Positions 34,976-46,887 of a DNA stretch of 64,000 nt are shown in pieces. Numbering within the stretch: position 1 is the stretch's first letter; each line of letters begins with the position of its first letter. The notes beneath the pieces were generated by a model. That model did not search any database and was not told where the DNA came from. It worked only from the letters and a program-made list of their open reading frames with translations. The position numbers were made by a program, and so were the translations under genes. The DNA is from Manihot esculenta (lineage: Eukaryota > Streptophyta > Magnoliopsida > Malpighiales > Euphorbiaceae): NCBI RefSeq assembly GCF_001659605.2, contig NC_035170.2:17835856-17899855 (forward strand). Direction: 5' to 3'.

Positions 34976-36930
34976 TTATAAGGTCTGACAACATTGTGAT
35001 TACATGGTTACATCATGGATATTGAATACAATATACAAAGAACTGGTAAAGAGGTTCGTCTACACTACCTTTACTAAGGAACCGTGGTTAGAAATTGCAG
35101 AGCGATATGATGAGTGCAACGAGCCCATGATTTATAAGCTCCAAAGCAAAATAGCCTCTATCTCGCAAGAGAATGCTTCTGTGTCTATGTTTTTTATCAT
35201 ATTAAAGCATTTGTGGGGTAAGTTTAATAATATGAAGGTTTTGCCATCTGTGGAATTTCAAAGATAATGGATGGAATATATAATAGGCAGAAAGTAATAC
35301 AATTTCTAATGGGACTCAGTGATGCTTTTGAGCCTGTGACAAACTATATGCTAAAGTTGGATCCATTACCATTAGTTATCAAGGCCTATTCTATGGTGAT
35401 AAAATTTGAAGCTTAAAAATAAATTAAATCTAACTTCTTTGGGAGTATTGAGCATGTAGCTCTTTTCAATAAGACAGTCGCTTAAGAACTATGACTTTAA
35501 AAAGGGCCATCGCACATACTATAATATGGATGGCCACATTGGAGATGGATGCTTCAAATTGATATAGTATCCAGATTGGTTTAAATTTAGAAGTAAAACC
35601 CAAGGACAAAGCCTAGAGAATAGACAGAAAAAGGGACAAATATGGGGCAGCAATGGCAAGCTAGCGGTTGCAATAGAGACTCAATGTGAAACTCCACTTG
35701 ATTTCTCTGAAGAGAACAATAGAATGGAAGAGTTTAATACTATGTTGAGCACTCTTCAGTCTGAGTTTAGTAGGCTGGTCAAGGGCAAGGGACCTGCTAA
35801 TATTGGATCCACTCAAAGGCAAAATTCACATAACATATCTGATTTTACCGGTAATTCTCACTCAATTAGTATTCTTTTTGCTATTACTTATGATGTTAGA
35901 TTATAGATAATAGATACAGGTGCCATAGATCACATGTCACCACTAAATATTATTTTAATTATCTAACTTTCTTAATTACTCCTATCCTTGTTCACCTACC
36001 AAATGGCACAATAACTACTATTTCTCATAATGGGAATATAACTCTGAATTCAAATCTCACATTACAATATGTACGATATATTTCAAATTTTAAGTAGAGC
36101 TTACCATCAGTTAGTAAAATCTTAAAACATATTCAGATCAAACTCATTTTTCACCCCATATATTGTGTCTTTTAGGGCCAACAAACTGATACTGTTATAG
36201 TAGTTGGAAGGGAGGAAGCAGCCCTTCACGAGATGGATAAGTTGAGTTTCTTACCCTCTTTCATAAATCATAATTTACATAACTTAGATAATCTATTTTT
36301 TTATTAGTCCTTTCATTGTTCCTTTGTACTAGTTGTAAATATCATACTTTCTAATCCTTCATCTAATAAAGAAAGCTTTACTTCAAAATTTCATTTTTCT
36401 ACTTTGCATACTAGACTGGGACATACTTTAGTTCAGAAGTTGTTACATATACCAAAAGTGAATATTGATGTTGAGAATGATTTTCAATGCTTAGTATGTC
36501 CTTTAGCTAAGCATCATAGATTGCCTTTTCTTTCTTTCTAAACTAACACTAATATAGCCTTTGGTTTGGTTCATATAGACTTATAGGGCCCTATCCAACT
36601 CAGTAAATAGGGCTAGATATTTCTTAACTATGATTGATGACTATAGTGAAACTACTTGAAATTTTATGATACAACAAAAATCCCAGTGTTCTAGTCTCAT
36701 AGCAAAATTCTTGTCAATGGTGGTTAACCAATTTAAAGTGACAATTAAAATAATCAGAAGTGACAATGGTAGAGAGTTTTTCTTAACACAGTGTGAGAAA
36801 TTATTTACAGAAAAGAAGATAATTCATCAAATCTTCTCTCCACATACTTTTCAACAAAATAGAGTTGTAGAAAAGAAGCATAGGCATCTCTTAGAAGCTA
36901 CTAGAATATTCAAGTTTTATGCTCAATTAC
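34976..36930 (+). pseudogene. Ty1/copia element 1: rest of gag, protease, integrase start
   Basis: Resumes the gag frame after the solo LTR (open 35004-35267: WLEIAERYDECN, then LQSKIASISQ). A decayed zinc knuckle (HIGDGCFKL) is near 35,540 and the protease motif DTGAIDHMS near 35,910. The gag-pre-integrase domain (TRLGHTLVQKLLHIP, then CLVCPLAKHHRLPF) is at about 36,410-36,530. An integrase core piece (open 36666-37001) has IRSDNGREFF, then a stretch ending KKHRHLLEATR. Frames change and stops occur throughout. It is cut at 36930 by the Athila-like element and resumes at 46077. This gag-PR-IN order before RT is diagnostic for Ty1/copia. Confidence 0.85.
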
Positions 36931-38401
36931 TGACTATGCGGTTGTCGAAGCCGGTCAAAAATAACCTTTTTGGTTATCAACAATTTTATAACTGTAGATA
37001 GTGGTAAAAGGATCAAATCCACAAGAAATTGATACTTATCTATTTTCCTTATCAAGACCAAGTAAACAAACTGAAAGTAAACAAACTGAAAGTAAATAAA
37101 CTAAAAGTAAAATAAAAAGGGGGTTTTGAGATTGATGAATTAAACTAATACTGAAAGCAATAAAGTAAAGCAAATAATTAAAGTAAAGAAATTCAAATAT
37201 GAGAAAAGCTCTAGTTGAAGAATTGGATCCACTTCATTTGTTGGGATTGATCATTAACACTTAGGTTCCTTTGTTTGATTCAATAAATTAGTTATGGAGG
37301 TGAAAGACGCTTCTCACCACCATATCCCTCATTAAGCATAAACCAATTAGGGAACGTCCTCTAATTAATTACTAATCAACAAGTTGCCAAGGAACATCCT
37401 TGGGTCTTTGGCATCTAGCAACTGTCAATTGCATTAAGAAATAGAGAGACCTAATTCTATCTACCCAAACGTATGGTGATATTGCTAGATCATGCAATTT
37501 TCTTAGTTTTTACACCAAGAGTTACTTGTGTTTGAATAATCCAAGCAATTACGGACTTAAAACCATCCAAACTAACAAATTATTACTTTGCAATCAAGAA
37601 TCAATGGGCCCTATTGATTTAAACCACAAAGCAACAATGGAATTAAGCATGAAATTGCATAAATATTGAAAAATAAAAGATAAACAATGTATGTTCAGAT
37701 CTCCTAATCAATAAAACAACCAAAGTCTCACCTAATCTTCAACTAGAAAAAAAGGTTTCAGCCACTCATGGCTGAAACAAAATCAAAAATTAAGAAAGAG
37801 ATGAAGAAGAGATGTGGCCACTTGCAATCCCAAATGTGGGTCCAAGGGGGTGTAGAAAAAGCATAGAGAGGCTCCTTATATGTCTTTTTATAGTTGAAAG
37901 TGTTGCCCTAAGTCTCATTCATGAGGTGGAGCCTTCTTTTGAATTTTGAATTATGAATTTTGATTACTTGGGAGGCAAGTATGTCTTGATTACTTGGGGG
38001 GCAAGTATGTCTTCTTGAGATTTGGCTTCCTAAACAAGCTGAATTTTGAATTCTGAATTTTGAATGTGCATCTTTTTGAGATTTGACTTCTTGAATAAGG
38101 GAAAGATTTCTTGAAGATTTGAAATTTGAATTTCAAATTACTCTGCTGAATGTACTTTCCTTCTTTACCACTTTCCTTATTTAGCACTTTCCTTATTTAT
38201 TTTCACTTCAGCTGCAACTTGACTTGGGCAACAAGCTTGTTCTCCTTTGTCTCTTTTTAGGCAGTTTTAAGAGTATTTTCACCAAATTACCTTTTTACAC
38301 CATTTTTTGCAAAACAAGATCAAAACCACAGAATTAAGTAGAAAAATTGTAAATTAACATTGATAACAACATGATAAAATGGTCTAAATTTAGCTCTATC
38401 A
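36931..38401 (-). repeat. 3' LTR of the Athila-like element
   Basis: 1471 bp, highly similar to 44653-46076. The two share the GACTATGCGGTTGTCGAAG-type outer end and TGGTCTAAATTTAGCTCTAT at the other end. The main difference is an extra stretch near 37,950-38,010, where a GAATTTTGAATT / ACTTGGGGGGCAAGT unit is duplicated. Confidence 0.9.
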
Positions 38402-38632
38402 AATACCCCCACACCTAACCTTTTGCTTGTCCTCAAGCAAATAAACTTAGTCAAATAAGCTCTCTTTGCTACTTGATCCTTTTTTTCCACTTAAGCTCTT
38501 ATTCTAGACCCCTACTTTGAAGCATTGCAGTGAAGAGTGTACGCACCAAGGTTACTCTCCTTCTTTCCTTGTCTCCCTTTACCTACCTGGCTAGTATTTG
38601 TTTTCCTCAAGAGAGAGATTACACGTGCACAT
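38402..38632 (-). other. Athila-like 3' region before the polypurine tract
   Basis: Minus-strand GCTTGAGGACAAGCAAAAGG followed by TTAGGTGTGGGGGT, a hallmark of the end of Athila-type elements. Its last bases, CACAT (38628-38632), are the left target duplication of the nested solo LTR. Confidence 0.75.
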
Positions 38633-40830
38633 TGTAACACCCGGCTAGACTCCGGTATCGGGATTCCTACCGTCCGGTGGAATCTCGGTTGTCGGAAACC
38701 TCTAGAAGGGTGAAACTATGATTTTATGAAATGTTTTCATGTATTTCATGTTTTTAAGTAAGAAATTAAATGAGTTTTTGCATGAAAAGTCCTTGGAGGG
38801 AAACCCAGGTTCGGCCGCCGAAAGTCAAGTTCGGCCGCCGAACATGCATGCGTTTTTGGAGGCACGTTAGGCCCCCGAAAGCATGAGTGAGGGAAGTCAA
38901 GGTTCGGCCGCCGAACCTCATGTTCGGCCGCCGAACATTTGCATGGATGCGGAGGCACATTCGGCCCCCGAACGTGGTCTGGCCAGCCACTATAAAAGGG
39001 TCCCTTAGCCGAAAATGGGCGAGCTTTTTCTCCCCATTTCGGCCAAGGTGAGCATTCCGCCATCCTTCCCCAATCTTGAGTTTTCCTTCCTTTTTCCCTG
39101 ATCTTTACAAGTTTATAACTTTGTTTTTGAAGATCTTGGAGCTTAGAACGAGTTTTGGAGCTTGGAGACCAAAAGTTGGAACTTCCCCCATCTCCAAGTT
39201 TAGATCTCCTCAACCCTCGATCTTCAAGAGGTAAGAGCCGATCTTAAGCTCAATGTATGATTTAAACAAGTTTTATGAAGTTTTAAGGGGTAGAATGCAT
39301 GTTAGGGTATATGTTTTACCTATGGGTTTTTGATGACTCTTGAACAATGTAGCTTGATTGTGTGTGATTGAAGTGTTGTAGATGGGGTATGTGCATGTTT
39401 GAGGCCCCTAGGAACTTGTATGCATGCTTTGGTTGAACAATATGCATGATTGGAAGGTTTGGAGGCGAAATGTGTTAAGGGAGCCAAGTTTCTGCCCTTT
39501 GGCAGAAACCAGGTTCGGCAGCCGAAGGTACTTTCGGCCGCCGAACATGGCTGGGGAGGCAGGCCTTTCGGCTGCCAAAGTTGCCCCCGAAAAGAGACTT
39601 TCGTCTCTGTCTGGCACTTTCGGCCGCCGAAGGTGCCGCCGAACCTACCTGAGTTTCGTCTCTGTCCAGGACTTTCGGCCGCCGAAGGTGCCGCCGAAAG
39701 TGCCCTGTTCAGCCATTTCTTGCATGTTTCATGTGATGTTTTCAGGATGTTTTAGGGGGTTTTTGGGGAGTATTTTAGAGTCATGTTCATGTATGTTTGG
39801 TGCCTCATTTGAGTCCACCTGTGTAGGTTCGGACCCGAGGAACCGAGACCCCCGGTTGTGAGATAGTCGTTCAGAGTTCGTTGTTAAAGCTTCAGTTACC
39901 AAGTGAGTGGAACAACCCCTTAAGCTTTAAAGTAAATGAATAAATGAATGAATCATAAAGCATTGCCCATGCATCATTATGCCATGCAATATTAGGTTGT
40001 TCACATTAGAATTCACGAATATGTTGCATTGCATACTTTGTTGTTGATGTGGATGAATGTTGAATGATCCATTAGCCCTTGTATGCCATGATAGCCTATG
40101 TGAGTCCAGGTGTGCCTGCTACGGCTCTACGCCCCTGGCACTATGAATGATTATGGAAGTCCGGGTGTGCCTGCTACGGCTCTACGCCCCTGGCATGTAT
40201 AAGTAAGAAAGATAGGGGCTAAATGGTGACAAGTTCATCCTTGTTGTGAAATGTTTGTGTTATGGCGCATACATGAAAGCATGAATAAGAAAAAGTTATA
40301 ATGATAATAATAATAATAAAATGAATAATAATATACCTAAAAATGGAGGAATTAAAACAAATGTTTTTAGTTTCTGCTCACTGAGCTCTAGTAGCTCACC
40401 CCACTCCCTTTATCCCCAGAGTTGCAGGTACAGGAGAGATCAAGAAGTCGGCTAGAGTGAAGTCAAGTCATGTATGTTGTAATAGATAGTAGTGGACATG
40501 ACCATATAATGTAATGAATGATTTGATGATGTATTAAGGATTATAGTAGTGCTTGACCTAGAGGTGTGTGAATCCCCATTATGTACAGAGTGTTTAATGA
40601 GTAATGATGTTAATGACCATGATTATCCAAGCTGTTATGTATGATTTTGTGCATGCACAGGTTTTGCTTGGATAAGAGGAAAGAAATTTTTTTTACAGAT
40701 CATGTATATGTTGTTATGTATGGGATTCCACAGGTTTACAGGAGGTATGTAGGCTTGCTACGGGTCCCGGCGGCCTTAAGCCGATCTGGATCCTAGCGCC
40801 GGTAACGGGTCGGATTTCCGGGTCGTTACA
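38633..40830 (+). mobile_element. solo LTR of the palindrome gypsy family (plus orientation)
   Basis: 2198 bp, TGTAACACCCGGC to GGTCGTTACA, with a perfect CACAT duplication (38628-38632 and 40831-40835) inside the Athila-like element. Palindrome blocks are at about 38,810-38,965 and 39,510-39,700, with TATA near 38,990. Its minisatellite unit is TGCCTGCTACGGCTCTACGC (about 40,100-40,195), the same subtype as the LTR at 61,787-63,974. Confidence 0.95.
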
Positions 40831-40835
40831 CACAT

Positions 40836-41595
40836 ATTCTTGTTCAGTTAAGACTTTTCCTAGCTCTCAGAATGATTTGCCCTTAACTTGAAGTACTTTA
40901 TTCAGCCTTTTGCACTTTAATCTTGCTTGAAAAAGTCACCAACCTTTTGACGTGAAGGTACATATTTGTGATATCCACCCCCAGTTACTCAGTTGGTTAC
41001 CTGTCCAAGTGGCTACTAGCTTTGTTCATAGTCTTTTGACCATTGGAATAATTTTCAATTTGTGCATTTGAAGTCTTTGCCTTTGCTGAATTTCTTTTTC
41101 AATGAATTGGGCAAATTAACACCAATTGATAAAATAAGCCATGTTTCATTATTCACACATCTTTCAATTTATTCTCTCCAATGAGTAATGTCATATATTT
41201 TTCACCATGGCAAGCTCAAAGATTCAATTCAAAAGGAAATTCCTAATAATAAATACAACTCACTGCAATTGATTCAACTTAGATTTAAAGAGTCATCACA
41301 TCAATGGGGTCATGGAAAGAAAGCTCATTCAATATAGCCTATGTGTTTGAGTAAAGCATATCAAAACAGAAAGAAGAAAAAAACTGTGGCTACATGTGTG
41401 TCCATTAAAGGCAAAAAATAACAAAAATGAAAGATGTGTGCAAACTAAAAAAATTAAAGCCAAAATGGACTTAAAAAAAAATTTAGAGATATGCACCCCC
41501 ACACCTAATTCATGCATTGTCCTCAATGTATTGAAAATATTAAAGTTCAAAGAAAACTGAGTACTCCCCTGGTGTGGTTTGTGTGGTGCGTAACA
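40836..41595 (-). other. Athila-like non-coding 3' region
   Basis: Minus strand carries ATTGAGGACAATGCATGAAT followed by TAGGTGTGGGGGTGC at about 41,490-41,530, the post-pol block of Athila-type elements. The rest is AT-rich with no supported gene. Confidence 0.6.
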
Positions 41596-42148
41596 CTAAG
41601 CAAACTGAGGAGGATGATGCAGTGGAACTCCTTTCACTACTTGCACTGTGAACCCTTCATAGTATGGTTTCAGGCATGGTTCATCCCAAACATCATGTCT
41701 TGCACTCTTCTTTATTTTGTCTACATGCCATGGTTCATCAGTTTGGGCATGAAAAATATGTTCATAGAAGCCATTCTCATTTTCTTTAGATTTTGGAAGT
41801 TGCTGCATGGGGAGCTTCTGATTAAGCAGATAAGGGGTCTATCTGCGTTGGATTTCTGGCTGAACTGGATTCCGCATGCTCCATTGGTGTGGGCAATTTC
41901 ACTTCCGCTTTCTGAAGTGGAACGGGCGGTCCACTGCTCAACTGCGTTTGGTCGCAGTCCATCTGATGAAGGTAGCAGACTTTTGCTTTCAGTTTTGACT
42001 CCCTTTGGCTTCCTTCATCTTTTTGGCTAGTCTCCCTACAAAATTCATTGTTTAGCATATCATCTTGATTCATATCAAAAACTTCTTGGCTCAAACAATC
42101 AATGATATCTAAACCATAAACAGGGGACATATCATGGGGATATTTCAT
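41596..42148 (-). pseudogene. downstream part of the Athila-like polyprotein, identity unclear
   Basis: Two adjacent minus-strand frames (41822-42148, 108 codons; 41596-41808, 70 codons). The first (MKYPHDMSPVYGLDIID, then LSQEVFDMN) sits where Athila polyproteins have the linker between protease and reverse transcriptase and resembles it. The second has no domain I recognise. No RT motif follows, so the deletion of pol lies here. Confidence 0.5.
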
Positions 42149-42205
42149 AGCATCATAAACATTAAATTTTATTACTTCCCTTCAAATTCCATGGTCAATG
42201 TGCCA

Positions 42206-42601
42206 TCATACACATCTATCTTGCTTCTGGCTGTGCTTAAGAAAGGTCGTCCAAGAAGGATGTTCTGAAGTAGTGTTGCTACTGTCTTCCTTCATATCAA
42301 TCACATAGAAATCTGCTGGAAAGACAAGTTGATCTATTTGCACTAGAACATCTTCTAGAACTCCTTTTGGGTATACTACAGATCTGTCAGCCAATTGAAT
42401 AACTATTCTAGTGTCTTTAAGTGCACCTGCATTCAAAGAATTATAAATAGAAAGAGGCATAATATTAATTGATGCACCTAAATCACACATGGCCTTTTTG
42501 ATGCCAACATTGCCAATTTTGCAAGAGATAGCAAACATCCCTTTATCTTTGCACTTGGCTGGGAGTTCTCTTTTTATGACAGCTGTCACAACTTCTCTCA
42601 C
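42206..42601 (-). pseudogene. Athila-like aspartic protease domain
   Basis: A 131-codon frame with KAMCDLGASINIMPLSIY, the DLGAS protease active-site motif of Athila-type elements, followed by an ADRSVVYPKGVLEDVLVQI stretch typical of retropepsins in this lineage. It is one frame away from the upstream gag frame, so a frameshift at about 42,602 separates them. It opens with GTG inside a longer ancestral polyprotein, not at a true start. Confidence 0.8.
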
Positions 42602-42603
42602 AC

Positions 42604-44600
42604 TTACCTTTCTTTCTCAGCAAGCTTTCTGCGGTTAGTGCATAGGTCTTTCAAAAATTTTGCATACCTTGGAATTTGTTTCACAGCACTGAGCAAAGGT
42701 ATGCTGATCTGCACTTTCCTGAAGGTTTCAAGGATCTCTCTTTCTTCTTTTTCTTTTTGTGACTTTTCAAACCTTTTTAGAAAGGGAGGTGGAATTTTGA
42801 AACTTACTTGCTGATTTGTATTATGTTGGTGTACTGGTGCTGTTGGCTCAGTCCATTTGGACAAACAGTGTTTTGGCTGTTTTTCTTTAGCAGCTTGTCT
42901 TTGCACTTGTGAACTTCCATCATCAGCCTTGACATCTTGAAGTTCTTTCCCACTTCTTAACATGATAGCACTTACATTTTGCCTGGGATTAGTCTCAGTT
43001 TGGGAAGGTAACTTACCTTGAGATTCAAGCTTGCTCACTGAGGTGGCTATTTGACCCATTTGCTATTGGAGACTTTGCACAAAATTTGCCAATGTCTTCA
43101 TCATCTGCTCAAGGTGCATATTGGAACTTGGAGGTACTGAATTTCTTTGGTAGTTTTGGTGGTTGTTAGCCCTTGCATAGCTGAAATTCGAATGGTCCCT
43201 CCAACCTGGATTGTAGGTGTTAGTGTAAGGATAATGTCTTGGCTGGCTATTGAATCCTCCAATTGCATTTACTTGCTAGTCATCCTCATGGAGTGTAGGA
43301 CATTGATCAGTTGGGTGTCCCACATGTGCACATATCCCACATGGTCTAACTCGCTGAAGTTGTTGAGCTTGACCTATGACAAGACTTTTCACAGCAGAGG
43401 TTAGTTCAGAAATTTGAGCAGTGAGAACAAATGTACTTACCTCATTGACTCCTCTTTGCAGTTGCTTTTCATCTCCATATTGTCTAGAGGCTGCTGCAAG
43501 TGTTGAAATCAACTCTCTAATAGCTTGAGGTGTGTTATATTCAATTAAACCTCCACATGCTACATCAATAAATTTCCTTTCGGATGGTAGCAAGCCTCCA
43601 TAGAAGAATTCTATGAGTGATTTATCTGAAATGTCATGTTGAGGACAACTTGTGCACAATCTCTTAAATCTTTCCCAATAATCATACAAATCTTCAGTTT
43701 CTTTTTGCTGAATGCCACTTATCTCTCTTATGCCTATGGCTTTAGAAGTTGGGAAATATTTATTCAAAAAAGCTCTAACCATACCATCCCAAGAAGTGAT
43801 TGAACCGGATGGTAGGTAAAATAACCAATCTTTGGCATAATCATCAAGTGAGAATGGGAATGCTCTAAGTTTTACATGCTCTTTAAATATGCCTTGCGGC
43901 CTCATGGATGAACACACTATGTGAAATTCTTTCAAGTGCTTATGTGGATTTTCATTCTCCAAACCTCTAAATTTAGGTAGTAGATGTATCAAACCTGTTT
44001 TGAGCTCAAATGGGATTGTCAATGGCAGATAGGTGATGTAGAGAGATGCTTGATCACCTATAGGAGCTGCCATCTCTCTCAGTGTTCTTTCTCTTGGTAT
44101 TGGTACTCTTATTGCATGATTTTGTGGTTCAACTTCAGCATATACAGCAGGTTTAGCAGGTCTTTGGACTGGTGCAGCAGGTTGCACATGAAATTCAGCC
44201 ATCTCAGCGGCTGTTTGGGCAAATGCAGCAATGTTCTGTGCTATTTCTTCAGTTGCTGGTTCTGTTTGAATAGTAACTTCAGGTTCTGTTATGGCAGATT
44301 CAGTGTGTGCTGTCCCTTGGACAGCAGCTTCAGTAGGTTGCTGTTCTTGGACAGCAGCAGATAGTGCAGAAGGTGGACAGTAGTTGCTATTTGGACAGCA
44401 GCAAGGATGGCAACAAATTCTGGACGTTTGACAGCAGGTGCTGCAGAATTTTCTTCAGCAAAAGTGTTTTGTGCAGCAGCATTTATGGCTGCCTTTTGGA
44501 CAACAGCAGCTTCGGCAGTGACTTGCTCCCAAAGTCGGGTTGATTGTGCACTCAATTTCTGGATCGCAAGGTAAAGTTTTCTTGCGTTCAGATCTGGTCA
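42604..44600 (-). pseudogene. Athila-like gag
   Basis: The main open part is 44202-43276 (308 codons), with the retrotransposon gag core: LLPKFRGLENENPHKHLKEF, then KDWLFYLPSGSI.SWD and FLNKYFPTSKA. A CGICAHVGHPTDQCP zinc-knuckle-like end lies near 43,300. In-frame stops at 43276 and about 43,063 precede a further 151-codon piece (43059-42604) with SAIMLRSGKEL, a conserved Athila post-gag motif. An Ala/Gln-rich N-terminal piece (44555-44289) is out of frame. Minus strand, just after the 5' LTR and primer site. Confidence 0.85.
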
Positions 44601-44629
44601 TGAAAGAAAAATAAATTAGTTAAATCAGT

Positions 44630-44652
44630 TCCCCGGCAACGGCGCCAATTTT
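44630..44652 (-). other. Athila-type primer-binding block
   Basis: Minus-strand AAATTGGCGCCGTTGCCGG immediately inside the 5' LTR, the characteristic junction of Athila-like plant elements. Confidence 0.8.
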
Positions 44653-46076
44653 TGACTGTGTGGCTGTCGAAGTCGATAAAAATTAACCTTTTTGGTTATC
44701 AACAATTTTATAATTGTAGATAGTGGCAAAAGGATCGAATCCATAGGAAATTGATACTTATCTATTTTCCTTATCAAGACCAAGTAAACAAACTGAAAGT
44801 AAACAAACTGAAAGTAAATAAACTGAAAGTAAAATAAAAAGGGGGGGTTTTTGAGATTGATGAATTAAACTAATACTTAAAGCAATAAAGTAAAGCAAAT
44901 AATTAAAGTAAAGAAATTCAAATATGAGAAAAGCTCTAGTTGAAGAATTGGATCCACTTCAATTGTTGGGATTGATCATTGACACTTAGGTTCCTTTGTT
45001 TGATTCAATAAATTAGTTATGGAGGTGAAAGACGCTTCTCACCACCATATCCCTCCTCAAGTATAAACCAATTAGGAAACGTCCTCTAATTAGTTACTAA
45101 TCAACAACTTGCCAAGGAACGTCCTTGGGCCTTTGGCATCTAACAATTGTCAATTGCATTAAGAAATAGAGAGACCTAATTCTAGCTACCGAAACGTATG
45201 GTGATATTGCTAGATCATGCAATTTCCTTAGTTTTTACACCAAGAGTTACTTGTATTTGAATAATCCAAGAAATTACGGACTTAAAACTATCCAAACTAA
45301 CAAATTATTACTTTGCAATCAAGAATCAATGGGCCCTATTGATCTAAACCACAAAGCAACAATGGAATTAAGCATGAAATTGCATAAATATTGAAAAACA
45401 AAAGATAAATAATGTATGTTCAGATCCCCCAATCCATAAAACAACCAAAGTTTCACCTAATCTTCAACTAGAAAAAAAGGTTTCAGCCACTCATGGCTGA
45501 AACAAAACCAAAAATTAAGAAAGAGATGAAGAAAAGATGTGCCCACTTGCAATCCCGAATGTGGGTCCAAAGGGGTGTAGAAAAAGTATGGGAAAGCTCC
45601 TTATGTGTCTTTTATAGTTGAAAGTGTTGCCCTAGGTCTCCTTGATGAGGTGGAGCCTTCTTTTGAATTTTGAATCTTGATTACTTGGGGGGCAAGTGTG
45701 TCTTCTTGAGATTTGGCTTCCTAAACAAGCTGAAATTTGAATTCTGAATTTTGAATGTTTATCTTCTTGAGATTTGACTTGTTGAATAAGGGAAAGATTT
45801 CTTGAAGATTTGAAATTTGAATTTCAAATTACTCTGCTGAATATACTTTCCTTATTTACCACTTTCCTTATTTATCTTCACTTCAGCTGCAACTTGATTT
45901 GGGCAACAAGCTTGTTCTCCTTTGTCCCTTTTTAGGCAGTTTTAAGAGCATTTTCACCAAATTACCTCTTTACACCATTTTCTGCAAAATAAGATGAAAA
46001 CCACAGAATTAAGCAGAAAAAGTGTAAATTAACATTAATAACAACATGATAAAATGGTCTAAATTTGGCTCTATCA
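44653..46076 (-). repeat. 5' LTR of the Athila-like element
   Basis: 1424 bp. Minus-strand start TGATAGAGCCAAATTTAG and end CCACACAGTCA. Paired with 36931-38401. Confidence 0.9.
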
Positions 46077-46887
46077 ATTACCTAAGAAATTTTGGTCTGA
46101 ATGTCATGTATTGGCTGCTACATATGTTATCAATAGATTACTTGTAAAAAATTTGAAGTGGTTAACCTCATATGAATTGTTATATGGCACAAAATCCATA
46201 CATGATCATTTGAAAGTGATTGGTTGTTTAACCTATGCCCATAATGTTGTACCTGGTAGAGATAAGATGGATCATAGGGGAATAAAATATATTTTGTTGA
46301 GTTATTCTAGTTCACAAAAGGGGTATAGGTTGTATGATTGGGCTACTGGGAGAATCTTTATGAGCATGGATGTTCAAGTTTTTGAGGATTTATTTCCATT
46401 TCAATCAATAGAGCATGCTACTTCTTGAGGCATCTATGCCTTTGTTCCCAACATCTTTTGACTCTACATATACATATATTATTTTCCATACTCGATCTTA
46501 TGATACAACTCTTCTCATATCCTTGCTTCCATTTCTCATAATGCTCCTTCTCCAACCTATTCTTCTAGTTTCAAAAATATTATTCCTTGTCAAATAGAAA
46601 CTCAACAGCTAGGAGGTATAGAAAAGGTCCACAAGACATATAACAAAGCCTAGTTGGTTTAGAGACTTTATGCATCAAGTTACTGCTACACCACTATTCC
46701 TTTCCTTTTCTTTGTCTTTTACACCTTTACACTATTCTTATTTGTCACTTGTATCTAATATCCATGAGCTTACAATATATATGCTGAAGCAGCTTGTGAT
46801 GCCAATTGGATCACAGCAATGCAACGCGAGTTGCAGGTTTTGAAAGATAATAACATTTGGGTTTTGACCACTTTACTTGAGGTAGAA
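46077..46887 (+). pseudogene. Ty1/copia element 1: end of integrase and start of reverse transcriptase
   Basis: Continues the copia frame cut at 36930. 46111-46428 reads AATYVINRL, then SYELLYGTKSIHDHLKVIGC and KGYRLYDWATGRIF, the conserved C-terminal integrase region of copia. After several stops, about 46,785-46,880 reads DANWITAMQRELQVLKDNN, the very start of the copia RT domain. Similarity then stops abruptly in AT-rich DNA, so RT, RNase H and the 3' LTR are gone. Confidence 0.85.

Larger units (their letters stand above)
36931..46076 (-). mobile_element. Athila-like Ty3/gypsy element, gag-protease only, with nested solo LTR
   Basis: 9146 bp including a nested 2.2-kb LTR, bounded by a perfect ATTAC duplication (36926-36930 and 46077-46081). 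LTRs are 44653-46076 (5') and 36931-38401 (3'), with TG...CA ends. The minus strand shows the Athila-type primer-site block GGCGCCGTTGCCGGGGA after the 5' LTR and a GGTTAGGTGTGGGGGTATT purine tract before the 3' LTR. A second AATTAGGTGTGGGGG copy is near 41,500. The coding part has gag and protease but no reverse transcriptase, RNase H or integrase, so it is non-autonomous. Confidence 0.9.

Noticed and set aside
41512..42030. A 172-codon plus-strand frame in the Athila-like element.
   Set aside because: It is antisense to better-supported retroelement coding DNA and rich in Trp, Phe and Cys, as expected of a shadow frame.
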